Assembly (NCBI RefSeq): GCF_032854445.1
Contig: NW_027018033.1
Location: forward strand, 1 to 64,000
Reading direction: 5' to 3'
Origin: Liolophura sinensis
Lineage: Eukaryota; Mollusca; Polyplacophora; Chitonida; Chitonidae
Length of the DNA: 64,000 nt
Made by a program: the position numbers and the translations under genes. The notes beneath the pieces were generated by a model. It had not been told where the DNA came from, did not search any database, and was given only the letters and a program-made list of their open reading frames with translations. Each line of letters begins with the position of its first letter. The first letter of the stretch is position 1. Below, one piece after another: positions 9,063-22,778 of the stretch.

Positions 9063-11807
9063 TTGAATGATCATTTATGTCATAATCACGTGCCCAGCAA
9101 CGGCTCTTACTCCATGGAAACCAGGGAAATTGGCAATTTTTCAACAGCTGCCGATACCTGGCCCGATTCCGCATCTTTTGGCACCTTATTCATGTGGGTC
9201 TGTGGTCAGTTGTACTTTTTACAGCAGACTGTATCAAGTACTTTGTGTTTTTTATGTACAAATGGTCTGGTTTTTCTACACATAGATAAAGACATTGAGA
9301 TTGTCTTGGACTAAGAAGTAAGACAATTGCTGGGTGAGTTAAATGGGCTTAGCCCAAAGATTTGACGTCTTCTGGGCTACCGAAGGGCACATAACTTATA
9401 GTCAAAAGTTGAATATAGTAATGACCAGTCGCGATTGTACAGAGTACAGTGTAGCCGATTTCAATTAACAAAAAGACCAGGTAAAAATGCAAAAGTGTAA
9501 AAATTGTTCCAGTGCTGCTGGTAAGAGGCTAATCCGACGTATTTTGTGACGAGAAATCGAATGGTGCAAACCGCGTTGCTCTCTGACCAATACTTTTGGC
9601 TGTAGCGACAATTGCATGATTATTTATGTCATAATCACGTGCCCAGCAACGGCTCTTACTCCATGGAAACCAGGGAAATTTGCAATTTTTCAACAGCTGC
9701 CGATGCCTGGCTCAATTCCGCATCTTTTGGCACCTTACTGAAGTTGGTCAGTGTTCAGTTGTACTTTTTACAGCAGACTGTATCAAGTACCTTGTGTTTT
9801 TCACGTACAAATGGTGTTGTTTTTCTACACGTAGATAAAGACATTGAGATTGTCTTGGACTTAGAAGTAAGACAATTGCTGGGTGAGTTAAATGGGCTTG
9901 GCCCAAAGATTTCAGGTCTTCTGGGCTACCGAAGGGCACATAACTTATAGTCAAAAGTTGAATATAGTAATGACCAGTCGCGATTGTACAGAGTACAGTG
10001 TAGCCGATTTCAATTAACAAAAAGACCAGGCAAAAATGCAAAAGTGGAAAAACTGTTCCAGTGCTGCTGGTAAGAGGCTAATCCGACGTATTTTGTGACG
10101 AGAAATCGAATGGTGCAAACCGCGTTGCTCTCTGACCAATACTTTTGGCTGTAGCGACAATTGCATGATTTTTTATGTCATAATCACGTGCCCAGCAACG
10201 GCTCTTACTCCATGGAAACAAGGAAAATTTGCAATTTTTCAACAGCTGCCGATGCCTGGCTCAATTCCGCATCTTTTGGCACCTTACTGAAGTGGGTCAG
10301 TGTTCAGTTGTACTTTTTACAGCAGACTGTATCAAGTACTTTGTGTTTTTCACGTACAAATGGTGTTGTTTTTCTACACGTAGATAAAGACATTGAGATT
10401 GTCTTGGACTTAGAAGTAAGACAATTGCTGGGTGAGTTAAATGGGCTTAGCCCAAAGATTTCAGGTCTTCTGGGCTACCGAAGGGCACATAACTTATAGT
10501 CAAAAGTTGAATATAGTAATGACCAGTCGCGATTGTACAGAGTACAGTGTAGCCGATTTCAATTAACAAAAAGACCAGGCAAAAATGCAAAAGTGGAAAA
10601 ACTGTTCCAGTGCTGCTGGTAAGAGGCTAATCCGACGTATTTTGTGACGAGAAATCGAATGGTGCAAACCGCGTTGCTCTCTGACCAATACTTTTGGCTG
10701 TAGCGACAATTGCATGATTTTTTATGTCATAATCACGTGCCCAGCAACGGCTCTTACTCCATGGAAACAAGGGAAATTTGCAATTTTTCAACAGCTGCCG
10801 ATGCCTGGCTCAATTCCGCATCTTTTGGCACCTTACTGAAGTGGGTCAGTGTTCAGTTGTACTTTTTACAGCAGACTGTATCAAGTACTTTGTGTTTTTC
10901 ACGTACAAATGGTGTTGTTTTTCTACACGTAGATAAAGACATTGAGATTGTCTTGGACTTAGAAGTAAGACAATTGCTGGGTGAGTTAAATGGGCTTAGC
11001 CCAAAGATTTCAGGTCTTCTGGGCTACCGAAGGGCACATAACTTATAGTCAAAAGTTGAATATAGTAATGACCAGTCGCGATTGTACAGAGTACAGTGTA
11101 GCCGATTTCAATTAACAAAAAGACCAGGCAAAAATGCAAAAGTGGAAAAACTGTTCCAGTGCTGCTGGTAAGAGGCTAATCCGACGTATTTTGTGACGAG
11201 AAATCGAATGGTGCAATCCGCGTTGCTCTCCGACCAATACGTTTGGCTGTAGCGACAATTGAATGATCATTTATGTCATAATCACGTGCCCAGCAACGGC
11301 TCTTACTCCATGGAAACCAGGGAAATTTGCAATTTTTCAACAGCTGCCGATGCCTGGCTCAATTCCGCATCTTTTGGCACCTTATTCATGTGGGTCTGTG
11401 GTCAGTTGTACTTTTTACAGCAGACTGTATCAAGTACCTTGTGTTTTTCACGTACAAATGGTGTTGTTTTTCTACACGTAGATAAAGACATTGAGATTGT
11501 CTTGGACTTAGAAGTAAGACAATTGCTGGGTGAGTTAAATGGGCTTGGCCCAAAGATTTCAGGTCTTCTGGGCTACCGAAGGGCACATAACTTATAGTCA
11601 AAAGTTGAATATAATAATGACCAGTCGCGATTGTACAGAGTACAGTGTAGCCGATTTCAATTAACAAAAAGACCAGGCAAAAATGCAAAAGTGGAAAAAC
11701 TGTTCCAGTGCTGCTGGTAAGAGGCTAATCCGACGTATTTTGTGACGAGAAATCGAATGGTGCAAACCGCGTTGCCCTCCGAACAATACTTTTGGCTGTA
11801 GTGACAA
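9063..11807. repeat. Expanded 5-monomer version of the unit, D'-C-B-B-D (m17-m21)
   Basis: Starts are 9063, 9612, 10161, 10710 and 11259, total 2745 bp. It has the same type order as 6867-9062 but with the B monomer doubled. D' again carries TGACGTC and TTTATGTAC. Confidence 0.8.
10161..11258. repeat. Tandem pair of near-identical type B monomers (m19, m20)
   Basis: The two adjacent 549-bp copies share every diagnostic variant from CATGATTTTTT to GGGCTTAGCCC with CAGGTC. Differences I see are AGGAAAATT against AGGGAAATT near 10220 and 10769, and the rear region: the first copy ends with CAAACCGCG and the second with CAATCCGCG. The pair looks like a recent single-monomer duplication. Confidence 0.75.
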
Positions 11808-14544
11808 TTGAATGATCATTTATGTCATAATCACGTGCCCAGCAACGGCTCTTACTCCATGGAAACAAGGGAAATTTGCAATTTTTCAACAGCTGCCGAT
11901 GCCTGTCTCAATTCCGCATCTTTTGGCACCTTACTGAAGTGAGTCAGTGTTCAGTTGTACTTTTTACAGCAGACTGTATCAAGTACCTTGTGTTTTTCAC
12001 GTACAAATGGTGTGGTTTTTCTACACGTAGATAAAGACATTGAGATTGTCTTGGACTTAGAAGTAAGACAATTGCTGAGTGAGTTAAATGGGCTTGGCCC
12101 AAAGATTTCAGGTCTTCTGGGCTACCGAAGGGCACATAACTTATAGTCAAAAGTTGAATATAGTAATGACCAGTCGCGATTGTACAGAGTACAGTGTAGC
12201 CGATTTCAATTAACAAAAAGACCAGGCAAAAATGCAAAAGTGGAAAAACTGTTCCAGTGCTGCTGGTAAGAGGCTAATCCGACGTATTTTGTGACGAGAA
12301 ATCGAATGGTGCAATCCGCGTTGCTCTCCGACCAATACGTTTGGCTGTAGCGACAATTGAATGATCATTTATGTCATAATCACGTGCCCAGCAACGGCTC
12401 TTACTCCATGGAAACCAGGGAAATTGGCAATTTTTCAACAGCTGCCGATGCCTGTCTCAATTCCGCATCTTTTGGCACCTTACTGAAGTGAGTCAGTGTT
12501 CAGTTGTACTTTTTACAGCAGACTGTATTAAGTACCTTGTGTTTTTCACGTACAAATGGTGTGGTTTTTCTACACGTAGATAAAGACATTGAGATTGTCT
12601 TGGACTTAGAAGTAAGGCAATTGCTGGGTGAGTTAAATGGGCTTAGCCCAAAGATTTCAGGTCTTCTGGGCTACCGAAGGGCACATAACTTATAGTCAAA
12701 AGTTGAATATAGTAATGACCAGTCGCGATTGTACAGAGTACAGTGTAGCCGATTTCAATTAACAAAAAGACCAGGTAAAAATGCAAAAGTGGAAAAATTG
12801 TTCCAGTGCTGCTGGTAAGAGGCTAATCCGACGTATTTTGTGACGAGAAATCGAATGGTGCAAACCGCGTTGCTCTCTGACCAATACTTTTGGCTGTAGC
12901 GACAATTGCATGATTATTTATGTCATAATCACGTGCCCAGCAACGGCTCTTACTCCATGGAAACAAGGGAAATTGGCAATTTTTCAACAGCTGCCGATGC
13001 CTGGCTCAATTCCGCATCTTTTGGCACCTTATTCATGTGGGTCTGTGGTCAGTTGTACTTTTTACAGCAGACTGTATCAAGTACCTTGTGTTTTTCATGT
13101 ACAAATGGTGTTGTTTTTCTACACGTAGATAAAGACATTGAGATTGTCTTGGACTTAGAAGTAAGACAATTGCTGGGTGAGTTAAATGGGCTTGGCCCAA
13201 AGATTTCAGGTCTTCTGGGCTACCGAAGGGCACATAACTTATAGTCAAAAGTTGAATATAGTAATGACCAGTCGCGATTGTACAGAGTACAGTGTAGCCG
13301 ATTTCAATTAACAAAAAGACCAGGCAAAAATGCAAAAGTGGAAAAACTGTTCCAGTGCTGCTGGTAAGAGGCTAATCCGACGTATTTTGTGACGAGAAAT
13401 CGATTGGTGCAAACCGCGTTGCTCTCCGACCAATACTTTTGGCTGTAGTGACAATTGAATGATCATTTATGTCATAATCACGTGCCCAGCAACGGCTCTT
13501 ACTCCATGGAAACCAGGGAAATTTGCAATTTTTCAACAGCTGCCGATGCCTGGCTCAATTCCGCATCTTTTGGCACCTTACTGAAGTGGGTCAGTGTTCA
13601 GTTGTACTTTTTACAGCAGACTGTATCAAGTACTTTGTGTTTTTCACGTACAAATGGTGTTGTTTTTCTACACGTAGATAAAGACATTGAGATTGTCTTG
13701 GACTTAGAAGTAAGACAATTGCTGGGTGAGTTAAATGGGCTTAGCCCAAAGATTTCAGGTCTTCTGGGCTACCGAAGGGCACATAACTTATAGTCAAAAG
13801 TTGAATATAGTAATGACCAGTCGCGATTGTACAGAGTACAGTGTAGCCGATTTCAATTAACAAAAAGACCAGGCAAAAATGCAAAAGTGGAAAAACTGTT
13901 CCAGTGCTGCTGGTAAGAGGCTAATCCGACGTATTTTGTGACGAGAAATCGAATGGTGCAATCCGCGTTGCTCTCCGACCAATACGTTTGGCTGTAGTGA
14001 CAATTGAATGATCATTTATGTCATAATCACGTGCCCAGCAACGGCTCTTTCTCCATGGAAACCAGGGAAATTTGCAATTTTTCAACAGCTGCCGATGCCT
14101 GGCTCAATTCCGCATCTTTTGGCACCTTATTCATGTGGGTCTGTGGTCAGTTGTACTTTTTACAGCAGACTGTATCAAGTACCTTGTGTTTTTCACGTAC
14201 AAATGGTGTTGTTTTTCTACACGTAGATAAAGACATTGAGATTGTCTTGGACTTAGAAGTAAGACAATTGCTGGGTGAGTTAAATGGGCTTGGCCCAAAG
14301 ATTTCAGGTCTTCTGGGCTACCGAAGGGCACATAACTTATAGTCAAAAGTTGAATATAGTAATGACCAGTCGCGATTGTACAGAGTACAGTGTAGCCGAT
14401 TTCAATTAACAAAAAGACCAGGCAAAAATGCAAAAGTGGAAAAACTGTTCCAGTGCTGCTGGTAAGAGGCTAATCCGACGTATTTTGTGACGAGAAATCG
14501 AATGGTGCAAACCGCGTTGCCAATACTTTTGGCTGTAGTGACAA
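11808..14544. repeat. Mixed block Q-R-D-B-D (m22-m26)
   Basis: Starts are 11808, 12357, 12906, 13455 and 14004. The first two follow the Q-R pattern (CCTGTCTC, then TTGGCAATTT with TATTAAG and AAGGCAATTG). The next three are D, B and D as in the 4-monomer unit but without the D' and C members. Monomer m22 has GCTGAGTGAG instead of GCTGGGTGAG near 12076. Confidence 0.7.
14004..14544. repeat. Monomer m26 with an 8-bp internal deletion (541 bp)
   Basis: At 14520/14521 the usual GTTGCTCTCCGACCAATAC reads GTTGCCAATAC, so eight bases (TCTCCGAC) are missing. It is the largest length change I found in any complete monomer and was seen only once. It shifts the reading frame of every frame crossing it, which argues against coding constraint. 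Confidence 0.85.
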
Positions 14545-17500
14545 TTGAATGATCATTTATGTCATAATCACGTGCCCAGCAACGGCTCTTACTCCATGGA
14601 AACCAGGGAAATTTGCAATTTTTCAACAGCTGCCGATGCCTGTCTCAATTCCGCATCTTTTGGCACCTTACTGAAGTGAGTCAGTGTTCAGTTGTACTTT
14701 TTACAGCAGACTGTATCAAGTACCTTGTGTTTTTCACGTACAAATGGTGTGGTTTTTCTACACGTAGATAAAGACATTGAGATTGTCTTGGACTTAGAAG
14801 TAAGACAATTGCTGGGTGAGTTAAATGGGCTTGGCCCAAAGATTTCAGGTCTTCTGGGCTACCGAAGGGCACATAACTTATAGTCAAAAGTTGAATATAG
14901 TAATGACCAGTCGCGATTGTACAGAGTACAGTGTAGCCGATTTCAATTAACAAAAAGACCAGGCAAAAATGCAAAAGTGGAAAAACTGTTCCAGTGCTGC
15001 TGGTAAGAGGCTAATCCGACGTATTTTGTGACGAGAAATCGAATGGTGCAATCCGCGTTGCTCTCCGACCAATACGTTTGGCTGTAGCGACAATTGAATG
15101 ATCATTTATGTCATAATCACGTGCCCAGCAACGGCTCTTACTCCATGGAAACCAGGGAAATTGGCAATTTTTCAACAGCTGCCGATGCCTGTCTCAATTC
15201 CGCATCTTTTGGCACCTTACTGAAGTGAGTCAGTGTTCAGTTGTACTTTTTACAGCAGACTGTATCAAGTACCTTGTGTTTTTCATGTACAAATGGTGTG
15301 GTTTTTCTACACGTAGATAAAGACATTGAGATTGTCTTGGACTTAGAAGTAAGGCAATTGCTGGGTGAGTTAAATGGGCTTAGCCCAAAGATTTGACGTC
15401 TTCTGGGCTACCGAAGGGCACATAACTTATAGTCAAAAGTTGAATATAGTAATGACCAGTCGCGATTGTACAGAGTACAGTGTAGCCGATTTCAATTAAC
15501 AAAAAGACCAGGTAAAAATGCAAAAGTGGAAAAACTGTTCCAGTGCTGCTGGTAAGAGGCTAATCCGACGTATTTTGTGACGAGAAATCGAATGGTGCAA
15601 TCCGCGTTGCTCTCCGACCAATACTTTTGCCTGTAGCGACAATTGAATGATCATTTATGTCATAATCACGTGCCCAGCAACGGCTCTTACTCCATGGAAA
15701 CCAGGGAAATTTGCAATTTTTCAACAGCTGCCGATGCCTGGCCCAATTCCTCATCTTTTGGCACCTTATAATTGTGGGTCAGTGTTGAGTTGTACTTTTT
15801 ACAGCAGACTGTATCAAGTACCTTGTGTTTTTCACGTACAAATGGTGTGGTTTTTCTACACGTAGATAAAGACATTGAGATTGTCTTGGACTTAGAAGTA
15901 AGACAATTGCTGGGTGAGTTAAATGGGCTTGGCCCAAAGATTTGACGTCTTCTGGGCTACCGAAGGGCACATAACTTATAGTCAAAAGTTGAATATAGTA
16001 ATGACCAGTCGCGATTGTACAGAGTACAGTGTAGCCGATTTCAATTAACAAAAAGACCAGGCAAAAATGCAAAAGTGGAAAAACTGTTCCAGTGCTGCTG
16101 GTAAGAGGCTAATCGGACGTATTTTGTGACGAGAAATCGAATGGTGCAAACCGCGTTGCTGTCCGACCAATACTTTTGGCTGTAGTGACAATTGAATGAT
16201 CATTTATGTCATAATCACGTGCCCAGCAACGGCTCTTACTCCATGGAAACCAGGGAAATTTGCAATTTTTCAACAGCTGCCGATGCCTGGCCCAATTCCG
16301 CATCTTTTGGCACCTTACTGAAGTGAGTCAGTGTTCAGTTGTACTTTTTACAGCAGACTGTATCAAGTACCTTGTGTTTTTCACGTACAAATGGTGTGGT
16401 TTTTCTACACGTAGATAAAGACATTGAGATTGTCTTGGACTTAGAAGTAAGACAATTGCTGGGTGAGTTAAATGGGCTTAGCCCAAAGATTTCAGGTCTT
16501 CTGGGCTACCGAAGGGCACATAACTTATAGTTAAAAGTTGAATATAGTAATGACCAGTCGCGATTGTACAGAGTACAGTGTAGCCGATTTCAATTAACAA
16601 AAAGACCAGGCAAAAATGCAAAAGTGGAAAAACTGTTCCAGTGCTGCTGGTAAGAGGCTAATCCGACGTATTTTGTGACGAGAAATCGAATGGTGCAAAC
16701 CGCGTTGCTCTCCGACCAATACGTTTGGCTGTAGTGACAATTGAATGATCATTTATGTCATAATCACGTGCCCAGCAACGGCTCTTACTCCATGGAAACC
16801 AGGGAAATTGGCAATTTTTCAACAGCTGCCGATACCTGGCCCGATTCCGCATCTTTTGGCACCTTATTCATGTGGGTCTGTGGTCAGTTGTACTTTTTAC
16901 AGCAGACTGTATCAAGTACCTTGTGTTTTTCACGTACAAATGGTGTGGTTTTTCTACACGTAGATAAAGACATTGAGATTGTCTTGGACTTAGAAGTAAG
17001 ACAATTGCTGGGTGAGTTAAATGGGCTTGGCCCAAAGATTTCAGGTCTTCTGGGCTACCGAAGGGCACATAACTTATAGTCAAAAGTTGAATATAGTAAT
17101 GACCAGTCGCGATTGTACAGAGTACAGTGTAGCCGATTTCAATTAACAAAAAGACCAGGCAAAAATGCAAAAGTGGAAAAACTGTTCCAGTGCTGCTGGT
17201 AAGAGGCTAATCCGACGTATTTTGTGACGAGAAATCGAATGGTGCAATCCGCGTTGCTCTCCGACCAATACGTTTGGCTGTAGCGACAATTGAATGATCA
17301 TTTATGTCATAATCACGTGCCCAGCAACGCCTCTTACTCCATGGAAACAAGGGAAATTTGCAATTTTTCAACAGCTGCCGATGCCTGTCTCAATTCCGCA
17401 TCTTTTGGCACCTTACTGAAGTGAGTCAGTGTTCAGTTGTACTTTTTACAGCAGACTGTATCAAGTACCTTGTGTTTTTCATGTACAAATGGTGTGGTTT

Positions 17501-18936
17501 TTCTACACGTAGATAAAGACATTGAGATTGTCTTGCACTTAGAAGTAAGGCAATTGCTGGGTGAGTTAAATGGGCTTAGCCCAAAGATTTCAGGTCTTCT
17601 GGGCTACCGAAGGGCACATAACTTATAGTCAAAAGTTGAATATAGTAATGACCAGTCGCGATTGTACAGAGTACAGTGTAGCCGATTTCAATTAACAAAA
17701 AGACCAGGTAAAAATGCAAAAGTGGAAAAACTGTTCCAGTGCTGCTGGTAAGAGGCTAATCCGACGTATTTTGTGACGAGAAATCGAATGGTGCAAACCG
17801 CGTTACTCTCCGACCAATACTTTTGGCTGTAGCGACAATTGCATGATTATTTATGTCATAATCACGTGCCCAGCAACGGCTCTTACTCCATGGAAACCAG
17901 GGAAATTGGCAATTTTTCAACAGCTGCCGATGCCTGTTTCAATTCCGCATCTTTTGGCACCTTACTGAAGTGAGTCAGTGTTCAGTTGTACTTTTTACAG
18001 CAGACTGTATCAAGTACCTTGTGTTTTTCATGTACAAATGGTGTGGTTTTTCTACACGTAGATAAAGACATTGAGATTGTCTTGGACTTAGAAGTAAGGC
18101 AATTGCTGGGTGAGTTAAATGGGCTTAGCCCAAAGATTTCAGGTCTTCTGGGCTACCGAAGGGCACATAACTTATAGTCAAAAGTTGAATATAGTAATGA
18201 CCAGTCGCGATTGTACAGAGTACAGTGTAGCCGATTTCAATTAACAAAAAGACCAGGTAAAAATGCAAAAGTGGAAAAACTGGTCCAGTGCTGCTGGTAA
18301 GAGGCTAATCCGACGTATTTTGTGACGAGAAATCGAATGGTGCAAACCGCGTTGCTCTCCGACCAATACTTTTGGCTGTAGCGACAATTGCATGATTATT
18401 TATGTCATAATCACGTGCCCAGCAACGGCTCTTACTCCATGGAAACCAGGGAAATTTGAAATTTTTCAACAGCTGCCGATGCCTGGCTCAATTCCGCATC
18501 TTTTGGCACCTTACTGAAGTGGGTCAGTGTTCAGTTTTACTTTTTACAGCAGACTGTATCAAGTACCTTGTGTTTATCACGTACAAATGGTGTGGTTTTT
18601 CTACACGTAGATAAAGACATTGAGATTGTCTTGCACTTAGAAGTAAGGCAATTGCTGGGTGAGTTAAATGGGCTTAGCCCAAAGATTTGACGTCTTCTGG
18701 GCTACCGAAGGGCACATAACTTATAGTCAAAAGTTGAATATAGTAATGACCAGTCGCGATTGTACAGAGTACAGTGTAGCCGATTTCAATTAACAAAAAG
18801 ACCAGGCAAAAATGCAAAAGTGGAAAAATTGTTCCAGTGCTGCTGGTAAGAGGCTAATCCGACGTATTTTGTGACGAGAAATCGAATGGTGCAAACCGCG
18901 TTGCTCTCCGACGAATACGTTTGGCTGTAGTGACAA
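14545..18936. repeat. Mixed block Q-R-E-A-D-A-A-B (m27-m34)
   Basis: Starts are 14545, 15094, 15643, 16192, 16741, 17290, 17839 and 18388. Q-R come first. R ends with TGACGTC and is followed by a type E copy at 15643, which is unusual in combining GGGCTTGGCCC with TGACGTC. The last copy (18388) carries GAAATTTTTC, GTTTTAC, TTTATCACG, CTTGCAC and TGACGTC. That is the signature of slot 7 in the 9-slot unit at 57-62 kb, far to the right. Confidence 0.7.
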
Positions 18937-20034
18937 TTGAATGATCATTTATGTCATAATCACGTGCCCAGCAACGGCTCTTACTCCATGGAAACCAGGG
19001 AAATTTGCAATTTATCAACAGCTGCCGATGCCTGGCCCAATTCCGCATCTTTTGGCACCTTATTCATGTGGCTCTGTGTTCAGTTGTACTTTTTACAGCA
19101 GACTGTATCAAGTACCTTGTGTTTTTCATGTACAAATGGTGTGGTTTTTCTACACGTAGATAAAGACATTGAGATTGTCTTGGACTTAGAAGTAAGGCAA
19201 TTGCTGGGTGAGTTAAATGGGCTTAGCCCAAAGATTTCAGGTCTTCTGGGCTACCGAAGGGCACATAACTTATAGTCAAAAGTTGAATATAGTAATGACC
19301 AGTCGCGATTGTACAGAGTACAGTGTAGCCGATTTCAATTAACAAAAAGACCAGGTAAAAATGCAAAAGTGGAAAAACTGGTCCAGTGCTGCTGGTAAGA
19401 GGCTAATCCGACGTATTTTGTGACGAGAAATCGAATGGTGCAAACCGCGTTCCTCTCCGACCAATACTTTTGGCTGTAGCGACAATTGCATGATTATTTA
19501 TGTCATAATCACGTGCCCAGCAACGGCTCTTACTCCATGGAAACAAGGGAAATTTGCAATTTTTCAACAGCTGCCGATGCCTGGCTCAATTCCGCATCTT
19601 TTGGCACCTTACTGAAGTTGGTCAGTGTTCAGTTGTACTTTTTACAGCAGACTGTATCAAGTACCTTGTGTTTTTCACGTACAAATGGTGTTGTTTTTCT
19701 ACACGTAGATAAAGACATTGAGATTGTCTTGGACTTAGAAGTAAGACAATTGCTGGGTGAGTTAAATGGGCTTGGCCCAAAGATTTCAGGTCTTCTGGGC
19801 TACCGAAGGGCACATAACTTATAGTCAAAAGTTGAATATAGTAATGACCAGTCGCGATTGTACAGAGTACAGTGTAGCCGATTTCAATTAACAAAAAGAC
19901 CAGGCAAAAATGCAAAAGTGGAAAAACTGTTCCAGTGCTGCTGGTAAGAGGCTAATCCGACGTATTTTGTGACGAGAAATCGAATGGTGCAAACCGCGTT
20001 GCTCTCTGACCAATACTTTTGGCTGTAGCGACAA
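18937..20034. repeat. Monomers m35 (D-like) and m36 (C)
   Basis: Starts are 18937 and 19486. Monomer m35 has TTTATCAAC and the unique mixture CATGTGGCTCTGTGTTCAG, part D and part A. Its rear is A-like (CATGTAC, AAGGCAATTG). Monomer m36 is a standard type C copy (GAAGTTGGTCAG) that continues into the B copy at 20035. Confidence 0.65.
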
Positions 20035-22778
20035 TTGCATGATTTTTTATGTCATAATCACGTGCCCAGCAACGGCTCTTACTCCATGGAAACAAGGGAA
20101 ATTTGCAATTTTTCAACAGCTGCCGATGCCTGGCTCAATTCCGCATCTTTTGGCACCTTACTGAAGTGGGTCAGTGTTCAGTTGTACTTTTTACAGCAGA
20201 CTGTATCAAGTACTTTGTGTTTTTCACGTACAAATGGTGTTGTTTTTCTACACGTAGATAAAGACATTGAGATTGTCTTGGACTTGAAGTAAGACAATTG
20301 CTGGGTGAGTTAAATGGGCTTAGCCCAAAGATTTCAGGTCTTCTGGGCTACCGAAGGGCACATAACTTATAGTCAAAAGTTGAATATAGTAATGACCAGT
20401 CGCGATTGTACAGAGTACAGTGTAGCCGATTTCAATTAACAAAAAGACCAGGCAAAAATGCAAAAGTGGAAAAACTGTTCCAGTGCTGCTGGTAAGAGGC
20501 TAATCCGACGTATTTTGTGACGAGAAATCGAATGGTGCAATCCGCGTTGCTCTCCGACCAATACGTTTGGCTGTAGCGACAATTGAATGATCATTTATGT
20601 CATAATCACGTGCCCAGCAACGGCTCTTACTCCATGGAAACCAGGGAAATTTGCAATTTTTCAACAGCTGCCGATGCCTGGCTCAATTCCGCATCTTTTG
20701 GCACCTTACTGAAGTGAGTCAGTGTTCAGTTGTACTTTTTACAGCAGACTGTTTCAAGTACCTTGTGTTTTTCATGTACAAATGGTGTGGTTTTTCTACA
20801 CGTAGATAAAGACATTGAGATTGTCTTGCACTTAGAAGTAAGGCAATTGCTGGGTGAGTTAAATGGGCTTAGTCCAAAGGTTTCAGGTCTTCTGGGCTAC
20901 CGAAGGGCACATAACTTATCGTCAAAAGTTTAATATAGTAATGACCAGTCGCGATTGTACAGAGTACAGTGTAGCCGATTTCAATTAACAAAAAGACCAG
21001 GCAAAAATGCAAAAGTGGAAAAACTGTTCCAGTGCTGCTGGTAAGAGGCTAATCCGACGTATTTTGTGACGAGAAATCGAATGGTGCAAACCGCGTTGCT
21101 CTCCGACCAATACTTTTGGCTGTAGTGACAATTGAATGATCATTTATGTCATAATCACGTGCCCAGCAACGGCTCTTACTCCATGGAAACCAGGGAAATT
21201 TGCAATTTTTCAACAGCTGCCGATGCCTGTCTCAATTCCGCATCTTTTGGCACCTTACTGAAGTGAGTCAGTGTTCAGTTGTACTTTTTACAGCAGACTG
21301 TATCAAGTACCTTGTGTTTTTCACGTACAAATGGTGTGGTTTTTCTACACGTAGATAAAGACATTGAGATTGTCTTGGACTTAGAAGTAAGACAATTGCT
21401 GGGTGAGTTAAATGGGCTTGGCCCAAAGATTTCAGGTCTTCTGGGCTACCGAAGGGCACATAACTTATAGTCAAAAGTTGAATATAGTAATGACCAGTCG
21501 CGATTGTACAGAGTACAGTGTAGCCGATTTCAATTAACAAAAAGACCAGGCAAAAATGCAAAAGTGGAAAAACTGTTCCAGTGCTGCTGGTAAGAGGCTA
21601 ATCCGACGTATTTTGTGACGAGAAATCGAATGGTGCAATCCGCGTTGCTCTCCGACCAATACGTTTGGCTGTAGCGACAATTGAATGATCATTTATGTCA
21701 TAATCACGTGCCCAGCAACGGCTCTTACTCCATGGAAACCAGGGAAATTGGCAATTTTTCAACAGCTGCCGATGCCTGTCTCAATTCCGCATCTTTTGGC
21801 ACCTTACTGAAGTGAGTCAGTGTTCAGTTGTACTTTTTACAGCAGACTGTATTAAGTACCTTGTGTTTTTCATGTACAAATGGTGTGGTTTTTCTACACG
21901 TAGATAAAGACATTGAGATTGTCTTGGACTTAGAAGTAAGGCAATTGCTGGGTGAGTTAAATGGGCTTAGCCCAAAGATTTCAGGTCTTCTGGGCTACCG
22001 AAGGGCACATAACTTATAGTCAAAAGTTGAATATAGTAATGACCAGTCGCGATTGTACAGAGTACAGTGTAGCCGATTTCAATTAACAAAAAGACCAGGT
22101 AAAAATGCAAAAGTGGAAAAATTGTTCCAGTGCTGCTGGTAAGAGGCTAATCCGACGTATTTTGTGACGAGAAATCGAATGGTGCAAACCGCGTTGCTCT
22201 CTGACCAATACGTTTGGCTGTAGCGACAATTGCATGATTATTTATGTCATAATCACGTGCCCAGCAACGGCTCTTACTCCATGGAAACCAGGGAAATTGG
22301 CAATTTTTCAACAGCTGCCGATGCCTGTCTCAATTCCGCATCTTTTGGCACCTTACTGAAGTGAGTCAGTGTTCAGTTGTACTTTTTACAGCAGACTGTA
22401 TCAAGTACCTTGTGTTTTTCATGTACAAATGGTGTGGTTTTTCTACACGTAGATAAAGACATTGAGAATGTCTTGGACTTAGAAGTAAGACAATTGCTGG
22501 GTGAGTTAAATGGGCTTGGCCCAAAGATTTCAGGTCTTCTGGGCTACCGAAGGGCACATAACTTATAGTCAAAAGTTGAATATAGTAATGACCAGTCGCG
22601 ATTGTACAGAGTACAGTGTAGCCGATTTCAATTAACAAAAAGACCAGGCAAAAATGCAAAAGTAGAAAAACTGTTCCAGTGCTGCTGGTAAGAGGCTAAT
22701 CCGACGTATTTTGTGACGAGAAATCGAATGGTGCAAACCGCGTTGCTCTCCGACCAATACTTTTGGCTGTAGTGACAA
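20035..22778. repeat. B-P-Q-R-R' block (m37-m41), second copy of the 3.0-5.2 kb block
   Basis: Starts are 20035, 20583, 21132, 21681 and 22230. The type B copy has the same one-base deletion, GGACTTGAAG at 20281, as the copy at 3022-3570. P, Q and R follow with the same markers as at 3571-5219. Here R (TATTAAG, AAGGCAATTG) and the following copy with GAGAATGTC are separate monomers. Confidence 0.75.
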
